From Adineta vaga (Eukaryota > Rotifera): a DNA stretch of 64,000 nucleotides. The position numbers were made by a program, and so were the translations under genes. The DNA lies in assembly GCA_021613535.1 (NCBI GenBank), contig CP075493.1, positions 11,718,001 through 11,782,000 on the forward strand, given 5' to 3'. The notes beneath the pieces were generated by a model, which was not told where the DNA came from, did no database searches, and worked only from the letters and a program-made list of their open reading frames with translations. This document shows positions 43,936-56,300 of the stretch, piece by piece; position 1 is the first letter of the stretch, and the number at the start of each line of letters is the position of its first letter.

Positions 43936-46744
43936 ATGTCGTTCATCAATATTTTGTTTATAGTTTTATCGATTCCTCCGATATTGATGTACACGAAAGT
44001 CTCGACAGATTACGATCTTTATGGAATAAAAATTGCTCTAAATGATCGATTCTTGGTTAGCGCAGACAATCTCTTTCTAGTTTGGTACATCAGATTATTT
44101 TCAATTAGCAACAATTCTAATTGTCTTCTTCTTTATAATTCAACAACCTGTGATTTTGTTTATAGTGTAGTTGTATCCACTTCGAATAATATGTCATTCA
44201 TCTACAATTGTATTGATTTTCAAGGAAATAATGTTGTTGGCTTAGTTACTAGTAATGGTACATGTTCGTTTCATTTAGAAGATGAACGAATTGTCTCTAA
44301 TTATTCAACACAAGACAATTTTGTGATTGCAATTAATGGCGATGGCACAGGTGTATATGGTTTTGCTGATGATTTTATGTTATTCTATCAGTTATTCCCA
44401 ACAGTAAATATGACAGTTTGGCAAAATAATATGAGTATTTCTCCTCGAGCTGTCGATATTAGTTCGAATCAATATTATGCTGTTCTAGTGGGATATTGTC
44501 AATCATCTGTAACAGTTGCAGTTGAATGTGGTTTTGTTGTTCAATTGAATGCATCCCTAACATGTCCATATAGTACAAGTATATTCAAAATCAATACTGC
44601 CGTCACATATTCATGGACTGATTCACGTTCTGTTCGCCTAACTACTGAAAGTCGAACCTATACACCACAATCTGTTATGTCCGTCAGTATCAGTTGGCCA
44701 CACACAATGCGTATTAATTGGTGTTCAATCACTTAATTCAGTATTTTTATATTCATTAAATGATACTCGTGCACCAATTAGTTTTCGTCAGACAGGAGCT
44801 GGTTTAATGGGTTATGGAAAAAGTGTTGCATGGTTAGATAAAACTGGTCATAAAGCTGTCATTTTAGCTAATGCTTATTCTTATTCTAATTATCAATGGA
44901 TATCATCATCAGTACATGTCTATGATATTCAATCAGATGGTTTTAATGATTCAACAAAGCCAGTTCTTATCTATCCGAATGGTCAACAAACTCTTCAAAA
45001 TGCAATGGATCCAGCTTTTATTCGTAATTTGTTCTCCCAGTGGTCATTTAGGTCTTTTGGATCGTCTTGGTAATGGTATTGCTATTCTTAGTGCATCTCC
45101 TAATTATTATGCGAATACAAACACAAGTGAATATGTTACAAGTTCTCTTCCTTGTAATCGTGGTACAAGTCGAGATTATGATGGAATTGAATTATGTTAT
45201 CCTCATTTGGCAGAAGTAAATAATTGTTCTCATGAGTTCTATTGTCCATATGGTGCTGTTGGTGAAGTTGCTTATTCTTCATTTGAATCAATTGAACAAG
45301 ATCAAGAATATCCTGAATCACCTGAGAATATTGTTTTTGATGATATACTTATGCAAAATATATTCAGTTTCAATTTTAAATCGATTCATTGTTTGCTTGT
45401 ATCACCCATCACATGGGTGCTTGTCGTCATGATCATTGTTGGTATTGTAGTTGCTGGAATGGGAGTCTCGGAAATATTTTATCCTCACCACCATTCTATA
45501 CGAAATCAAGCCAAACATATATTCAGGAAAATCGATCTGATCGGTGAAGGAGAGGTATTTTCATTAATGAGAACAAAAACATTTAGAAAATTCTTTTTAT
45601 GTTTAGATATGGATTGGTGGTCTAATTACAACCGCAATCATCGTTCTTGTTATATCAGCATATGCATTTTCTAATGCTTATCTCCATCAATATCCCATTG
45701 AAGAACTCAAAGTTAACAATTCTCTTGCATGTGATGTTACTTTACGTAATGCTAAATTTACTACAACAACACAAAAACGTTCGGATCCTCGTCGTACAAC
45801 AAAAGAAAGTCAAGTTATATTTGATTTACTTGATTCTCAATTATTTACATTGAATATTGATTTGATACAAACCGCATATACATGTGCAGATAATTTCCAT
45901 ATACAACGTAACAATGGTTATAAAACTACATTGATATCAATTACGAAATGTATGATGAAGTATAATGATACAATTTTAAGTTTAGCAATTGAACTTCCAG
46001 CTCATGAAATTAATGTAAAACTTGTATTAACTGGAATAAAAACAATTGGAGCTATTCGTATTGGTCTTAGTGCACCATCAGCTTATGTAGAAGACGGAAG
46101 GTAAGTTTTGTAACTCATATATTCATAAAAAATTAATAGGAATATTTTTTTTGAATAAAAGATTTACAGCTATGAAATTGAATTTTGCGTCGACATTTGT
46201 CTCATCATCACTTGCTGAAGTTCTTGCTGAATCGACGACATTTCCAATTGAATTAACCAAGATTATCAATCGAACTGATCCATTAGCTAATGATGGATTA
46301 CCTCGATTTAGTGCCATTTGGTCATATTCCTTAACTGTCAATTCAGATCAAGTATTTACTAATGAAAGTCGATATACATTCTTTCATCGAACACAAACAA
46401 ATATCAGTATAATAATCACCCAGAACATATTCTATATCAGTAATTTACAACAACCCATTGCGAGACAAACCGAAGTTATCTTTCGTTGTCTTCTATTTAC
46501 TATTGTTGTATTAGAAGTATTCGGTTTGATTTTTCTTCTCGTTAAATTATTAATCATTCCTGTATTTCGTATTCTATACAATCATTGCCATAAGAAATTT
46601 TCAAGAAAAAATCAAATTGATTCAGCGATTGATCTCGTCGTAGTAACTGTAGACAACAAGAATCATTTAAACACAATTGCATCAACGTTTCGCAATCAAA
46701 AACCTCATCGACGATGGTCAACAACTTCGAATGTCAAACGTTGA
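43936..46744 (+). CDS. family-R secreted/membrane protein, full-length three-exon copy with two frameshifts
   Basis: Exons 43936-45554, 45607-46100, 46162-46744; introns 52 and 61 bp. Signal peptide at residues 1-20, strand-rich ectodomain, Cys-rich knob, first membrane segment (SPITWVLVVMIIVGIVVAGM), then EGE|IWIGGLITTAIIVLVISAYAF, a second extracellular domain starting NNSLACDVTLRNAKF, and a last membrane helix (CLLFTIVVLEVFGLIFLLVKLL) with a basic tail. Two lesions against copy 1: an extra C at about 44698 (TTGGCCACAC) and a two-base loss at about 45025. Summed exon length mod 3 fits exactly these two. Exons 2 and 3 match the C-terminal half of the intronless gene at 5521. Function unknown. 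Confidence 0.65.
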
Positions 46745-47027
46745 ATCACAGATCTATTTCTTGCCGTCTAAAAAGAAAAGTTGAACTTAATGTGTTTATT
46801 ATTAATCTATAAATATTAATCACAACTAATAGCTATTTGATACCTTCGAAAAATATATAATTTCATCATTCCTCTCTTCTAATTTTGTAGGCTAATGAAC
46901 GTCTGTTATTGGAAACTAGCTCAGACTCTTATTTCTGTAATACTATCATATTCTTAAGATAGAAAAGAAAATGAAAATGAAGGATTTTATATAGACCAGA
47001 ATTGAGTCATTCGGAGGAAAAACATCC

Positions 47028-48054
47028 ATGTCTAACTCAACAAGTCAACCAACTGCACTATCGTGTGATATAATACGAGCTTTAACAATTCTTCCAATTA
47101 TGGATCGATATATATTGATTATTTTATATACTAGTGGAATACTTGGCTCATTATTGAATATCTTGACATTACTTCAGAAAAAATTTCATAAAAATCCATG
47201 TTCATTATATTTTCTTTGGGCATCAATTACTGATTTCTTCGTGATGAATGCTGTTCTAATGGTCGATGCTTTAAGATATTTCAATCCAACATTATTTATC
47301 TTGATCAATTCAATTTCTATCTGGTGTAAAATACAAAAATATGCTGTCTTCCTTTTACCTTGTCTATCATCTACTTTCATAACACTTGCATGTATTGATC
47401 GTTTCTGTACAAGTTCACATAATCAACATGTTCGAAAATTAAGTCAATTTAAAATTAGTCGCATTCTAATACTTATCGTCTTAATTATTTGGATGTTATT
47501 CTCATCACATACTCTTATTTTATTTGATATTCCACGTAATCAATGTCGCTCATCATCTGATTGGTTTCTGTTTATCTTAATTATTGATGGATATTTTTTC
47601 TCTATGTTTAATGGAGCTATTGTTCCGATATTTCTCTCAATTTTTGGCTTTTTAATCTATCGAAATGTACGATTAAGTCGTCAACGTGTTGCACCAATAG
47701 CAAATACAAATAGTAATCGACCAACAGTCACAACACATGGTCTACATTTAAATCGACAAAATTTACATCTCATTACAATGCTCTTAGTACAATCAAGTTT
47801 AACTGTTTTTAAATATACCCTATATGGCTATTTATCTCAATAGTTTTTATAGCAATACTCCAACGAATCAATTGCTTCTTCTTGTCTATGCTATTTTTAC
47901 CTATATTGGCCGATGGTTTTGGTTTCTGAACTATGCGAAAACATTTTATTTGAATAATCTGGCAAGTCAAATATTTCGTACTGCTCTTAGAGAACGATTG
48001 ATTCATATTGGACTGCAATCGAGAGTTAGAATTTTACCACGGACAGGATCTTAA
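47028..48054 (+). CDS. rhodopsin-like 7-transmembrane receptor, one frameshift near the 3' end
   Basis: Intronless. ATG 47028 precedes a short N-terminus with an NST glycosylation site. TM1 reads YILIILYTSGILGSLLNIL (N in the conserved LN position), TM2 LYFLWASITDFFVMNAVLM, TM3 ends ITLACIDRFCTS (a DRF form of the DRY motif), then four more helices. The first frame stops at 47843, but the helix-7 region (NIPYMAIYLNSFYSN ... GRWFWFLNYAKTFYLNNLASQIFR) continues in another frame to 48054. One T added to the run at 47806-47810 explains it. The family of small divergent peptide-type receptors is expanded in bdelloids; ligand unknown. Confidence 0.7.
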
Positions 48055-48747
48055 TTCAAGTTCATTTGGTATATGTTTGGTTTTTTTATACCATATGGAT
48101 GAGTAAGGATAAAATAATCAACATATATTTATGTTTACAATCATTAAAATGAAATATTTACTATTGTTAACTTATCAATATATTTTTTTTAATAAAGAAA
48201 CACAAGATTAACTTACTTGAAACATAAGACATTTACATAAGTACCGAAGGAAATAATTAATTCATATAGGTTCAGAGGACAAGAACTAGTGGATAATCAA
48301 AAAGTTCTGCTTTTCCCATTTTTATACATTTGTAATGCTCGACTAACATGTTTTTGAATTCATTCTCGATATTCTTTTCTACAGAATTCTGATGACAAAA
48401 CAGAAATAACCAATTACATCAATTCGCGAATCTTTGAGCGTAACTATATCAGTATCCTTACAAAAGAATAATAAATTAATAGAATCTTTGTTTAATGACG
48501 ATTTCGTTCTGAAAACCATATAATAATCAAAAGTTCAATCGATCCATCATAACAAGGATAACGTACAATATGAATTCATACCCTAAAACTATAGTACTAA
48601 CAACATTTGTTCTTCTGGGACTTGAGGGTGTGGGTGTGGGTGAAGAGAAGAGTATTACCCACACCCATCCTGAAGATGATACTATGAAAAAACTAATCGT
48701 AGTCAAATTTATTGTTATTTTCTGTTGACAATCATAGGTGTTTTTAT
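48055..48747. other. convergent intergenic region with a TGTGGG-type hairpin
   Basis: About 690 bp between the 7TM receptor stop and the kelch gene stop. At 48626-48642 lies GGGTGTGGGTGTGGGTG, and at 48657-48669 ACCCACACCCATC; the two can pair across an ~14-bp purine-rich loop. The rest is AT-rich without a gene. Confidence 0.5.
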
Positions 48748-50084
48748 TCATGGATTGTATAATTCAGCACTACTAAGAATAACACCCCCATCAGAACCAC
48801 CAATAACTAGCACTCTTCCGTCTGTTAATAAACATGCTGCATGAAAACTTCTTGGATATTTCATGTTACCAGCAGTATTCCAAACCTTCGTTAATGGATC
48901 GTATAATTCAGCACTTTTTAGAGTTCTGGTACCATTAGATCCACCAGTAACTAATACTTTTCCATTTGTTAATAAGACTCCCTGATGAAAATTTCTTGCA
49001 TCGTTCATACTACCAGTAGATTCCCAACTACCACTTGATGAATCGTACAGTTCAGTACTACTATGTGTCGTACTGCCAGCAGATCCACCAGTAACTAACA
49101 CTTTTCCTTCAGTTAATACGATTGATGTATGATACTGTCGTTCATAAAACATGCTAGAAGTTCTGGTCCAAATTCTTGTCGATATATCAAATAATTCTGC
49201 AGTACCTTCAAAAGTATGGTGAGCAAAGCCACCCGTAACTAATACTTGTCCGTTGGGTAATAAAGATGAGGCATGTCCATCTCGTGCATCATTCATATCA
49301 CCAGTACTCGTCCAGGTTTCTGTTGATGGATCATATAGTTCTGCACTATTCAAAACCTCATCACCACCATAGCCTCCACTAATCAACACTTTTCCGTTTG
49401 ACAACATACATGCTGAAGCTACGTTTCTCTTATCTTTCATTTTGCCAGTCATCGTCCAAAGTCCTGTTGATGGATCATATAATTCAGCAGTATTTAGATA
49501 ATCCTTAGTATTAAATCCACCTGCAATCAATACTTTGCCATTCCTTAATACAACTGATACGTGTCCAGTTCGCATATCATTCATAACACCGGTAGTTGTC
49601 CAAAGCTCTGTTGATGGATCATACAACTCAGCAATATTTGAAATAGTAGCATTATTAATGCCACCAGTTACTAATACTTTTCCATTTAATAATAAAGATG
49701 CAGTATGTTCAACACGTACAGCCTTCATACTACCTGTACTAAACCAACCTAAATAGAACTATTATTTGAAGAGAATTCAAAGAAATATTTTAGTATATTA
49801 TATCGATAGTTTCGTATTTAGTACCATGAATATATAGTAATAGGATTCTTGAACTTACCAGGCTCACGAGTGGGTGTGGTTGTCGATAGTATTGTGGCAG
49901 TGATTGTGCTGTGTGATTTCTTTGGAGTAAGAATAGCAAATTTCAATAGTAGACTCAACGTGATAGCGATAATAGCGAAAATGATGAAAGATATGCAAAT
50001 TATCTTAAATCGACGATGATGCCACCATTTCAATGATCTATTATTTCCAGTGCCATCTCTGATATATGCTCTGTTAGTATGCAT
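48748..50084 (-). CDS. membrane-anchored kelch-repeat protein
   Basis: Two exons, 50084-49859 and 49748-48748, intron 110 bp, 408 residues. Residues about 28-50 (KIICISFIIFAIIAITLSLLL) form a single membrane helix after a basic N-terminus, so a type II orientation is likely, followed by a Thr/Pro-rich stalk. Then come regular repeats of about 48 residues with the pattern NGKVLVTGG...AELYDPST..W..TG.M...R..H, six or more copies, forming a kelch beta-propeller. The repeat wording closely matches kelch proteins of myxobacteria and other bacteria more than animal BTB-kelch proteins, which suggests transfer followed by gain of an intron and anchor. Binding partner unknown. Confidence 0.78.
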
Positions 50085-50422
50085 ACGATGATGTAAGGAA
50101 AGAAAGTACTCAAATTCACAAACAAATAATTCCTTTTTAGTTTTACTTCATATTATATCTACAGGTAAGTCATGTTATCTTTGTATCATAAACTTTACAT
50201 ATCAGTATGATATTGCATCTTGGGAGTAGCGCGATGTTAGTAATTTATTCGTCGATCCTTCTCCTTCACATCTTTTACATATTTACTTTACACAATTACT
50301 CACTGAAATAATAATGAATGCTGCATCAGACGCAGTATCAGACAAGGGTGTGGATAGAGAATATTTCAAATCTCACATTCATTATTAAAAACAGTAAAAA
50401 AAGAATAAGAAATAGTTTCAAG
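50085..50422. promoter_or_regulatory. upstream region of the kelch gene and 3' flank of peptide deformylase
   Basis: About 340 bp, AT-rich, between two co-oriented minus-strand genes. No clear core promoter element; the overlapping ORFs at 50318-50535 are shadows of the deformylase 3' end. Confidence 0.35.
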
Positions 50423-51214
50423 TTACTTTTTCTGAAGATGTTCTTCAAATTCTGTTTTACTTGGAAATCTACGAAATTCGGTACAATTTGGTCCATAATT
50501 GATTCCTGATTGTCTATTTGAATATAAAATTCCATCTAAATGATCTGTTTCATGTTGCCATACTCGAGCTTGCCAACCTGATAATTTTTCATTTGTATGT
50601 TGAATACCTTTACAATCAAAATAGCTAATTTCAATATGTGTATATCGTTCAACAATTCCATATGCATGCCAAACACTAAAGCAACCTTCCCGAAAGAAAT
50701 TCGTAAACTGATCAGAAGTTTTTGTATTCGAATCATCGGTGGCGTTTTGTGGTGGATCAATTGATTTATAAGTTGGATTGAAAATAACTTTTATATCGCC
50801 ATCGCTTCCATCTGGACAAAATAAAAATATACGTTTATTTATATTCCATTGATTTGCTGCCATTCCAGCTGCTTTGTTATATGGCGCATTTGCACTTTCT
50901 AACTGTTGTGGTCGAATTGAATAAATCATATTTGCTACAATTTGTTTTGTTTCATCACTACATATCTCTTCTAACGACATATCTGCTATTCGATGATGCA
51001 GTATATGATCCATTTCAGCAGCTAACATAAGTATTTGTGGAGTTAAACCTTCATAAATTTTCTTCTCTTCATAATTATCACTATCTTTCGAGGCATTTTC
51101 TGAGTTATTGAACGTGTCAAATCTAAACAGAACCAGTATTAACAAGTTTTTCTAAGAGTGAATTTATGTCACAATCTTCGGCTTTGTTACTAACGTGTTG
51201 CTACTGGAAAGCAT
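50423..51214 (-). CDS. peptide deformylase
   Basis: A 20-bp first exon (51214-51195, MLSSSN and part of the next codon) joins exon 2 (51122-50423) in phase through a 72-bp intron; 239 residues. It removes the formyl group from N-terminal formyl-Met, in eukaryotes normally in organelles. All three signature motifs are present: AAGMAANQ (91-98, motif I with Ala for the first Gly), EGCFS (152-156, metal-binding Cys) and QHETDHLDG (196-204, two metal-binding His and the catalytic Glu). The segment between motifs I and II is long (PPQNATDDSNTKTSDQF). The N-terminus is not an obvious mitochondrial presequence, so location is uncertain. Bacterial or fungal acquisition is possible; a gene tree is needed. 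Confidence 0.85.
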
Positions 51215-51955
51215 GGTGACTGGAAAGAAGACGATGAACTAGTATTTACAATAGGTGAACACATGCAATGTCTATTCTCTGTAGTCGAATTCCAACGTAT
51301 CGATGTTGTGTTAGGGTGCCATGAAGTTATGAGTCGCTTTAGATGATATCGAGAAATATCGATATTTCGTTTCATCTCATCCGTAATATACTTCACTATA
51401 TTAGTTAATTGAATACAATAAACAAAATTTTCACGAAGTTTTTCAGCTACGCAATGTTATAACCACATGATGATTGGCGTCTCCATATTGGAGAAAAAAA
51501 TACATCAAAATGAAGGCAAGAAATATTTTCTTTTGTGTTCTCTCACATTTGACTTTATTAGGAAATAAGAGAACGAGTAGGTACATCGATCCACAAGAAA
51601 AAGAAAATAATCAATTCCTTTTCTTTATATACATAGAGTACCGTCAATCGATATTATTACTCTTTAAATTCTAAATTTTCATTAGTATTCTTCGCTCCAT
51701 GTATTGTTTAGAATCTTAACTTAAGGATAAACATAAAAAGAAATTCACAGAGAAAACAACATACTATATGTCTTGTTGACTCGATATCCGAGGGATGTTT
51801 GATTTCAGAAATAAAATATTAGTTTAATTTAATGAAAATAAAAAAAAAGATTTTTTCATAATAACAATGACGATAAGAAAAAGAAATAAATAAAACATAT
51901 ACAGATAACAATATAACATCACAGTACGTCATCTATCGACAATAAGATTGTGTAT
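51215..51955. other. intergenic, no gene seen
   Basis: About 740 bp. A minus-strand ORF at 51396-51190 overlaps the deformylase first exon in another frame; its phase does not fit the exon-2 acceptor, so it is left out as coding. The ORF at 51474-51674 has no signature. Confidence 0.4.
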
Positions 51956-52899
51956 TTATACAATTTCTTTTATCGTTAATGTACTTGCTTTAATTTTCTT
52001 ATAGGAAGCTAGATTAGAAATTAAACATCGAGTTTCGTTACATAGCAATATCAGATGTTGCGTATATTCTTTAATAGATGGTTCATTAAATTGTTTTGGA
52101 ATATAAGTGAGAATATTGAGTGCAGCAGTATCAACTATAGCTTCAAATATAAGTACATCATCGACCGTCAGTCCAGGTATGGTCAGTAATAAACAGATCC
52201 CAGGATTATTTATTAGTATTCGTCTAACGTCAGCATGTCTTTCATGCGCATATATTAATTCTGTTGGTTGAAGAGGACAAACTTCTTGAATTAGATTGTT
52301 ACTTGCATTAAAAAGAAGTCCTGAAGCATCGGGTCCATTTTGTCGTAAGATTTTTTTATAAATATTGAATTATCAAATTGTTGATGTACACTGGGTGCAC
52401 AGGGAAGTCGTGGAAATTCAAGACACAAAACTTGAGCCAGAACAATACTTCGATAATCCGGTGAAATTTCAATATAATCCGAAACCAGTTTTCGTGTTGA
52501 ACGAAAATAGTTCAAAGCCCATTGAATATTTAAAGTGCCTTGACTCCAACCAATCACTGAAAAATTACGGTTGCCTGTATATTGTGAAACATAATTAATA
52601 GCATAGGCCACATTATTCGGCAGACACTTGGACATCTTGAAGAGTAAGTGAAGGTATGTTAAGCCACATTGAATTCATTAACGGAAAATTATGGATCTTC
52701 GGCTTTTATTACATTTAATAGATGGGCATTTTGATTCATCATATTTTTGAATGTTGTTAAAGAAACGATATTAATACGAACATTATTTGGATTTATACCT
52801 TGGATATAACTAAATTCACTGCACTCTATCAGATTTAGTGGAGTAGAATTTGTGTTTACTAGTGAAGTATTGGCAACAACATAGATCATCTGCTGAATA
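51956..52899 (-). pseudogene. decayed CALB-type (Candida antarctica lipase B-like) lipase
   Basis: Fragments in different frames follow the order of the fungal lipase family: LTLQDVQVSAE, NNVAYAINYVSQYTG, then VIGWSQGTLNIQWALNYF with nucleophile Ser in G-W-S-Q-G, then YIEISPDYRSIVLAQ, APSVHQQF, ILRQNGPDASG, NLIQEVCPLQPTELIYAHE (the CP.QP....THE region) and EPSIKEYTQHL, stop at 51956. Frame breaks occur near 52615 (two bases lost, GAATAATG) and at the T7 run 52351-52357. Between NGPDASG and NLIQEVCP the family's YSATDEIV segment with the catalytic Asp is missing altogether. It cannot be an active lipase as read. CALB-type lipases are mainly fungal, so the ancestor was probably acquired. Confidence 0.66.
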
Positions 52900-53338
52900 T
52901 TCGATGGTGGTGAAACAGTGTAACTTATTGATTGTAGAAATGCACTTAACGTTTGACTAACTGTTTAAATATTTTCGACATTTCCTTGAATGATCTGAGT
53001 CAAAAATAGTTTAAGTTTAAAAGAACAATTGACAATGGTATTCGTATTATTAAACGATGAAATAGGAGATCCATGAAGAGCAACTAAATGAACTGAACAC
53101 GATCAGAAGTATTGAAACATTCATAAGACGTATATGTCTGTGTATTTGTCATCGATAAATGAAAAACATACATATGTTTTACGAAATATAAAATAAAAGA
53201 ACGAAGTTATTAAGTGCAGTTTTGTACTTCAAAAACAAGCATTGAATAAAGTAGAAATATACACTTGTGGTCCGAAAAAAATGAGTCTATTAAGTAATTA
53301 AAACGAATAGCAAACTTCTCTATTTTAAGTATTTGTTT
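52900..53338. other. intergenic or remains of the lipase 5' end
   Basis: About 440 bp between the lipase remnant and the NHL/EGF gene. It may hold a degraded N-terminal part of the lipase, but I cannot align it. No independent gene seen. Confidence 0.35.
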
Positions 53339-56300
53339 TCAATATGGTTTTGATAATCTAACTGGCATTGCATTGACATAAATAAATTGAATTGATTTCG
53401 TTGTTTTCTGATGTTTTTTTCTTCTCAATTCTTGACGTATTGAATCGACAGGATCTAATTTAAAACAATATTTCAATATATCTAAGACGATAATAAACAT
53501 TGCCACGCCAATCATTGCAATAATAGCAATATAAGCAAGTGATTTGGAAACGGTTTCGTATATTTTAATTGAATTTGCTTTGAATTCACAATACCGACCC
53601 GAATAACTATTACTCAAACATATACAAGTAAAATGAAGTAATAATCCTTGACAAATACCATTATTTAAACATGTAATATTTTGACAATAATCTATCTTTG
53701 TCTGACAACGTGTATTTTGCCAACCATGTATACATTGACAAATAAATTCAGTATTTGATATATTCAAACACATTCCTAGACGACAAATTAGAAACAAAAA
53801 CATAATTATTTAATTAGTCTTTTAATTACCATTATTCCAACAAGTAGTCGATTGACAAGGTCGTTGATCATATTGACATTCTGTTCCGTTAAAACCCAAT
53901 AAACATGAACATGTATAACCGTAAGTTACAGTATTATTATTGATACAAGTAGCATTATTTTGGCATGGTTGAAGCATATCACATGGAAAAACAGAAATAT
54001 TACAATCATGACCAATATAATTGCTCGATATACAACCTGATGGAATTGTTGTAAGCATCGATGTTGTACCTAAATATTAAAGAAAAACGTAATCTTTTGA
54101 GCTAAAAGATAAGAACGATTTTTACATACTAGATGGATCAAAATCTGTTGCTGCTGTTTCCATATCTTCATCAGTTATGATTTCATACATACCGCAAGAA
54201 TCATTTATGAATAGAAATTGTTGAATTCGAAAATTATTTAAATCAATCACATATAGGTTAGCATAGTTATCAAAATTAAAATACCATGGTCCATTCAATC
54301 GATTCGATGCTGAACCACTTGTATTTGTACATCCTACAATACACCGTAATTCATCAGATCCCCATCGAACTATTCGATGATTATTATGATCTGAAATAAA
54401 GAGATATCCATCACTGTCAATAATAATACCAACAGGACAATCAAGTGTTATAGTTTGATTTGATAGATTTCCGATTACAGTTGTACCATTTCTCTCACCA
54501 GAAGAAAACAATTGAATACGATTGTTTCCACAATCGGCAACGTATAATTTATAATTAATATCAACGAATATTCCACGAGGATTGAATAACATATTAGTTG
54601 CTGATCCAGCAGAACCAATTCCAGCAATGACTCTTGTCGTATTTATAATTACTCTCATTAGATAATCTTTGAATTACTGTATGAAGGTTACCAAGTGAAC
54701 AATAGAAATTATTGCTAGCATCTATAAAGAAACTGTAACACTTATCATCCAGAGACATAGCGAGAGATGGAATTGTTACACCCGATGTCCATTTTCGCAC
54801 CTGTGAAGAGCCATTATAATTACTAATATAAATTTCATTATCCGTTGTTGCCAAAACAGTCGATGGAAAACTAACATCTGATGAGATAGTTTGTGATGCA
54901 GTGAGATTTCCTTCAATCCAAACTTGTACACGATTTAAATCTGTTTCAGCGACATAAATTGTATTGTCTAAATCAATAAAAATATCCGAAGGTTGTATTC
55001 CAATCGCACTATTATCCTGAAAGGTTATCGCTTCAGATTCCCAAGTGGCATTGAAACATAATTCAGGTTGATTGTAAGCAACTCCTAGAATGACATCATA
55101 TATTTTGACTATAGAGATCGTTAACTATGAAGCATAATGAACTACTGACCACATGTATTTATTAACAAACTAAATTTTTGAATACGATCATTGCCTGTAT
55201 CAGCTACATATATATTACCATAGCTATCGAAGCTAAGAGAATTCGGCGCAGTTAATTTTCTTGCAGATGATCCCTTTTTCTTCGAATTACATCCGAACAA
55301 ACATTCAAAACCTTTTGGTCCTGATCTAACGATACGATTATTTTTGTAGTCTGATATAAAAAGATAACCATCGAAATCAAGGATTACTCCAGTTGGACAG
55401 TCAAGTTTGAATGATGTTGACGCGGTTTGTCCGGCGACTGTTGTGCCATTGATCTGACCCGACAGAAAACATTGTATTCTATCGTTAGTACAATCAGCCA
55501 CATACAAAGTGAAATTTGTATCAACAAATATTCCTCGAGGTTCTTCTAATTGAGTTGCAGAGTTTCCTTTTTTTGGCGATATAGTACCAGCCATAATCGT
55601 CCAGTTATTTGAACTACTATACAATGATCGCCTCACCACTTGATGACCAGGTGAAGTTATAGAACAATATAAATTATCATCGTGATCAATGAAGAGACCA
55701 TAGCAGATATCACTGACATTTGTGACAATAGTACTATTAGTTGAGTCCAATGTCCATTTCATAATTTGACGATTTGTTTTGCCATGATCGAAATAAATAT
55801 CACCGAAAATTGTAGCAAAAACACTATGTGATTTTACAATTCCTAGAGAAATATTTGTTGATAGAGTTATATTTCCCTGTAACCATACTTGAACGTTTTT
55901 AGTATCGTCTCCAACAACATAAATATTATTATTAATATCAACATAAACGCTACTAGGTTTATTGCCTACAACCTTCTTGTTAGCCAAGGTTACACCATTC
56001 GAATTCCATCGCGCACAAGATGAAAGTTTTGGTCGATTATAAGAAGGACCTATCATAATGAATAAAGTTATTTGTACAATTTCTAACGAATATGATAATC
56101 TAAGAAAACTTACCGCATGAGTTTGTCGCTAGAGTAAATTTAAGAAGTCGACTATGATTACTATCAGCTATAATAATGTTACCATAACTATCAAAATGCA
56201 AACTTCGTGGTTGATTTAATTGACCAGATGGTGGATCACTAGACCCCAAACAACTGACAATACACTGAAAACCATTCGGTCCTAATCTAATTACACTACT

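Larger units (their letters stand above)
42651..45567. repeat. segmental duplication, copy 2 (partner at 19539-22456)
   Basis: Near-identical to 19539-22456. Here the family-R gene continues past the TTAA (45564-45567) into its intron and two further exons, so this copy shows the uninterrupted arrangement. Differences include an extra C at about 44698 and TATTAT reduced to TAAT at about 45025. The left edge joins the GC-richer island. Confidence 0.92.

Noticed and set aside
51190-51396. Minus-strand ORF as the first exon of peptide deformylase with a targeting peptide
   Set aside because: Its phase at the GTTAGT donor does not match the exon-2 acceptor; the frame starting at 51214 does.
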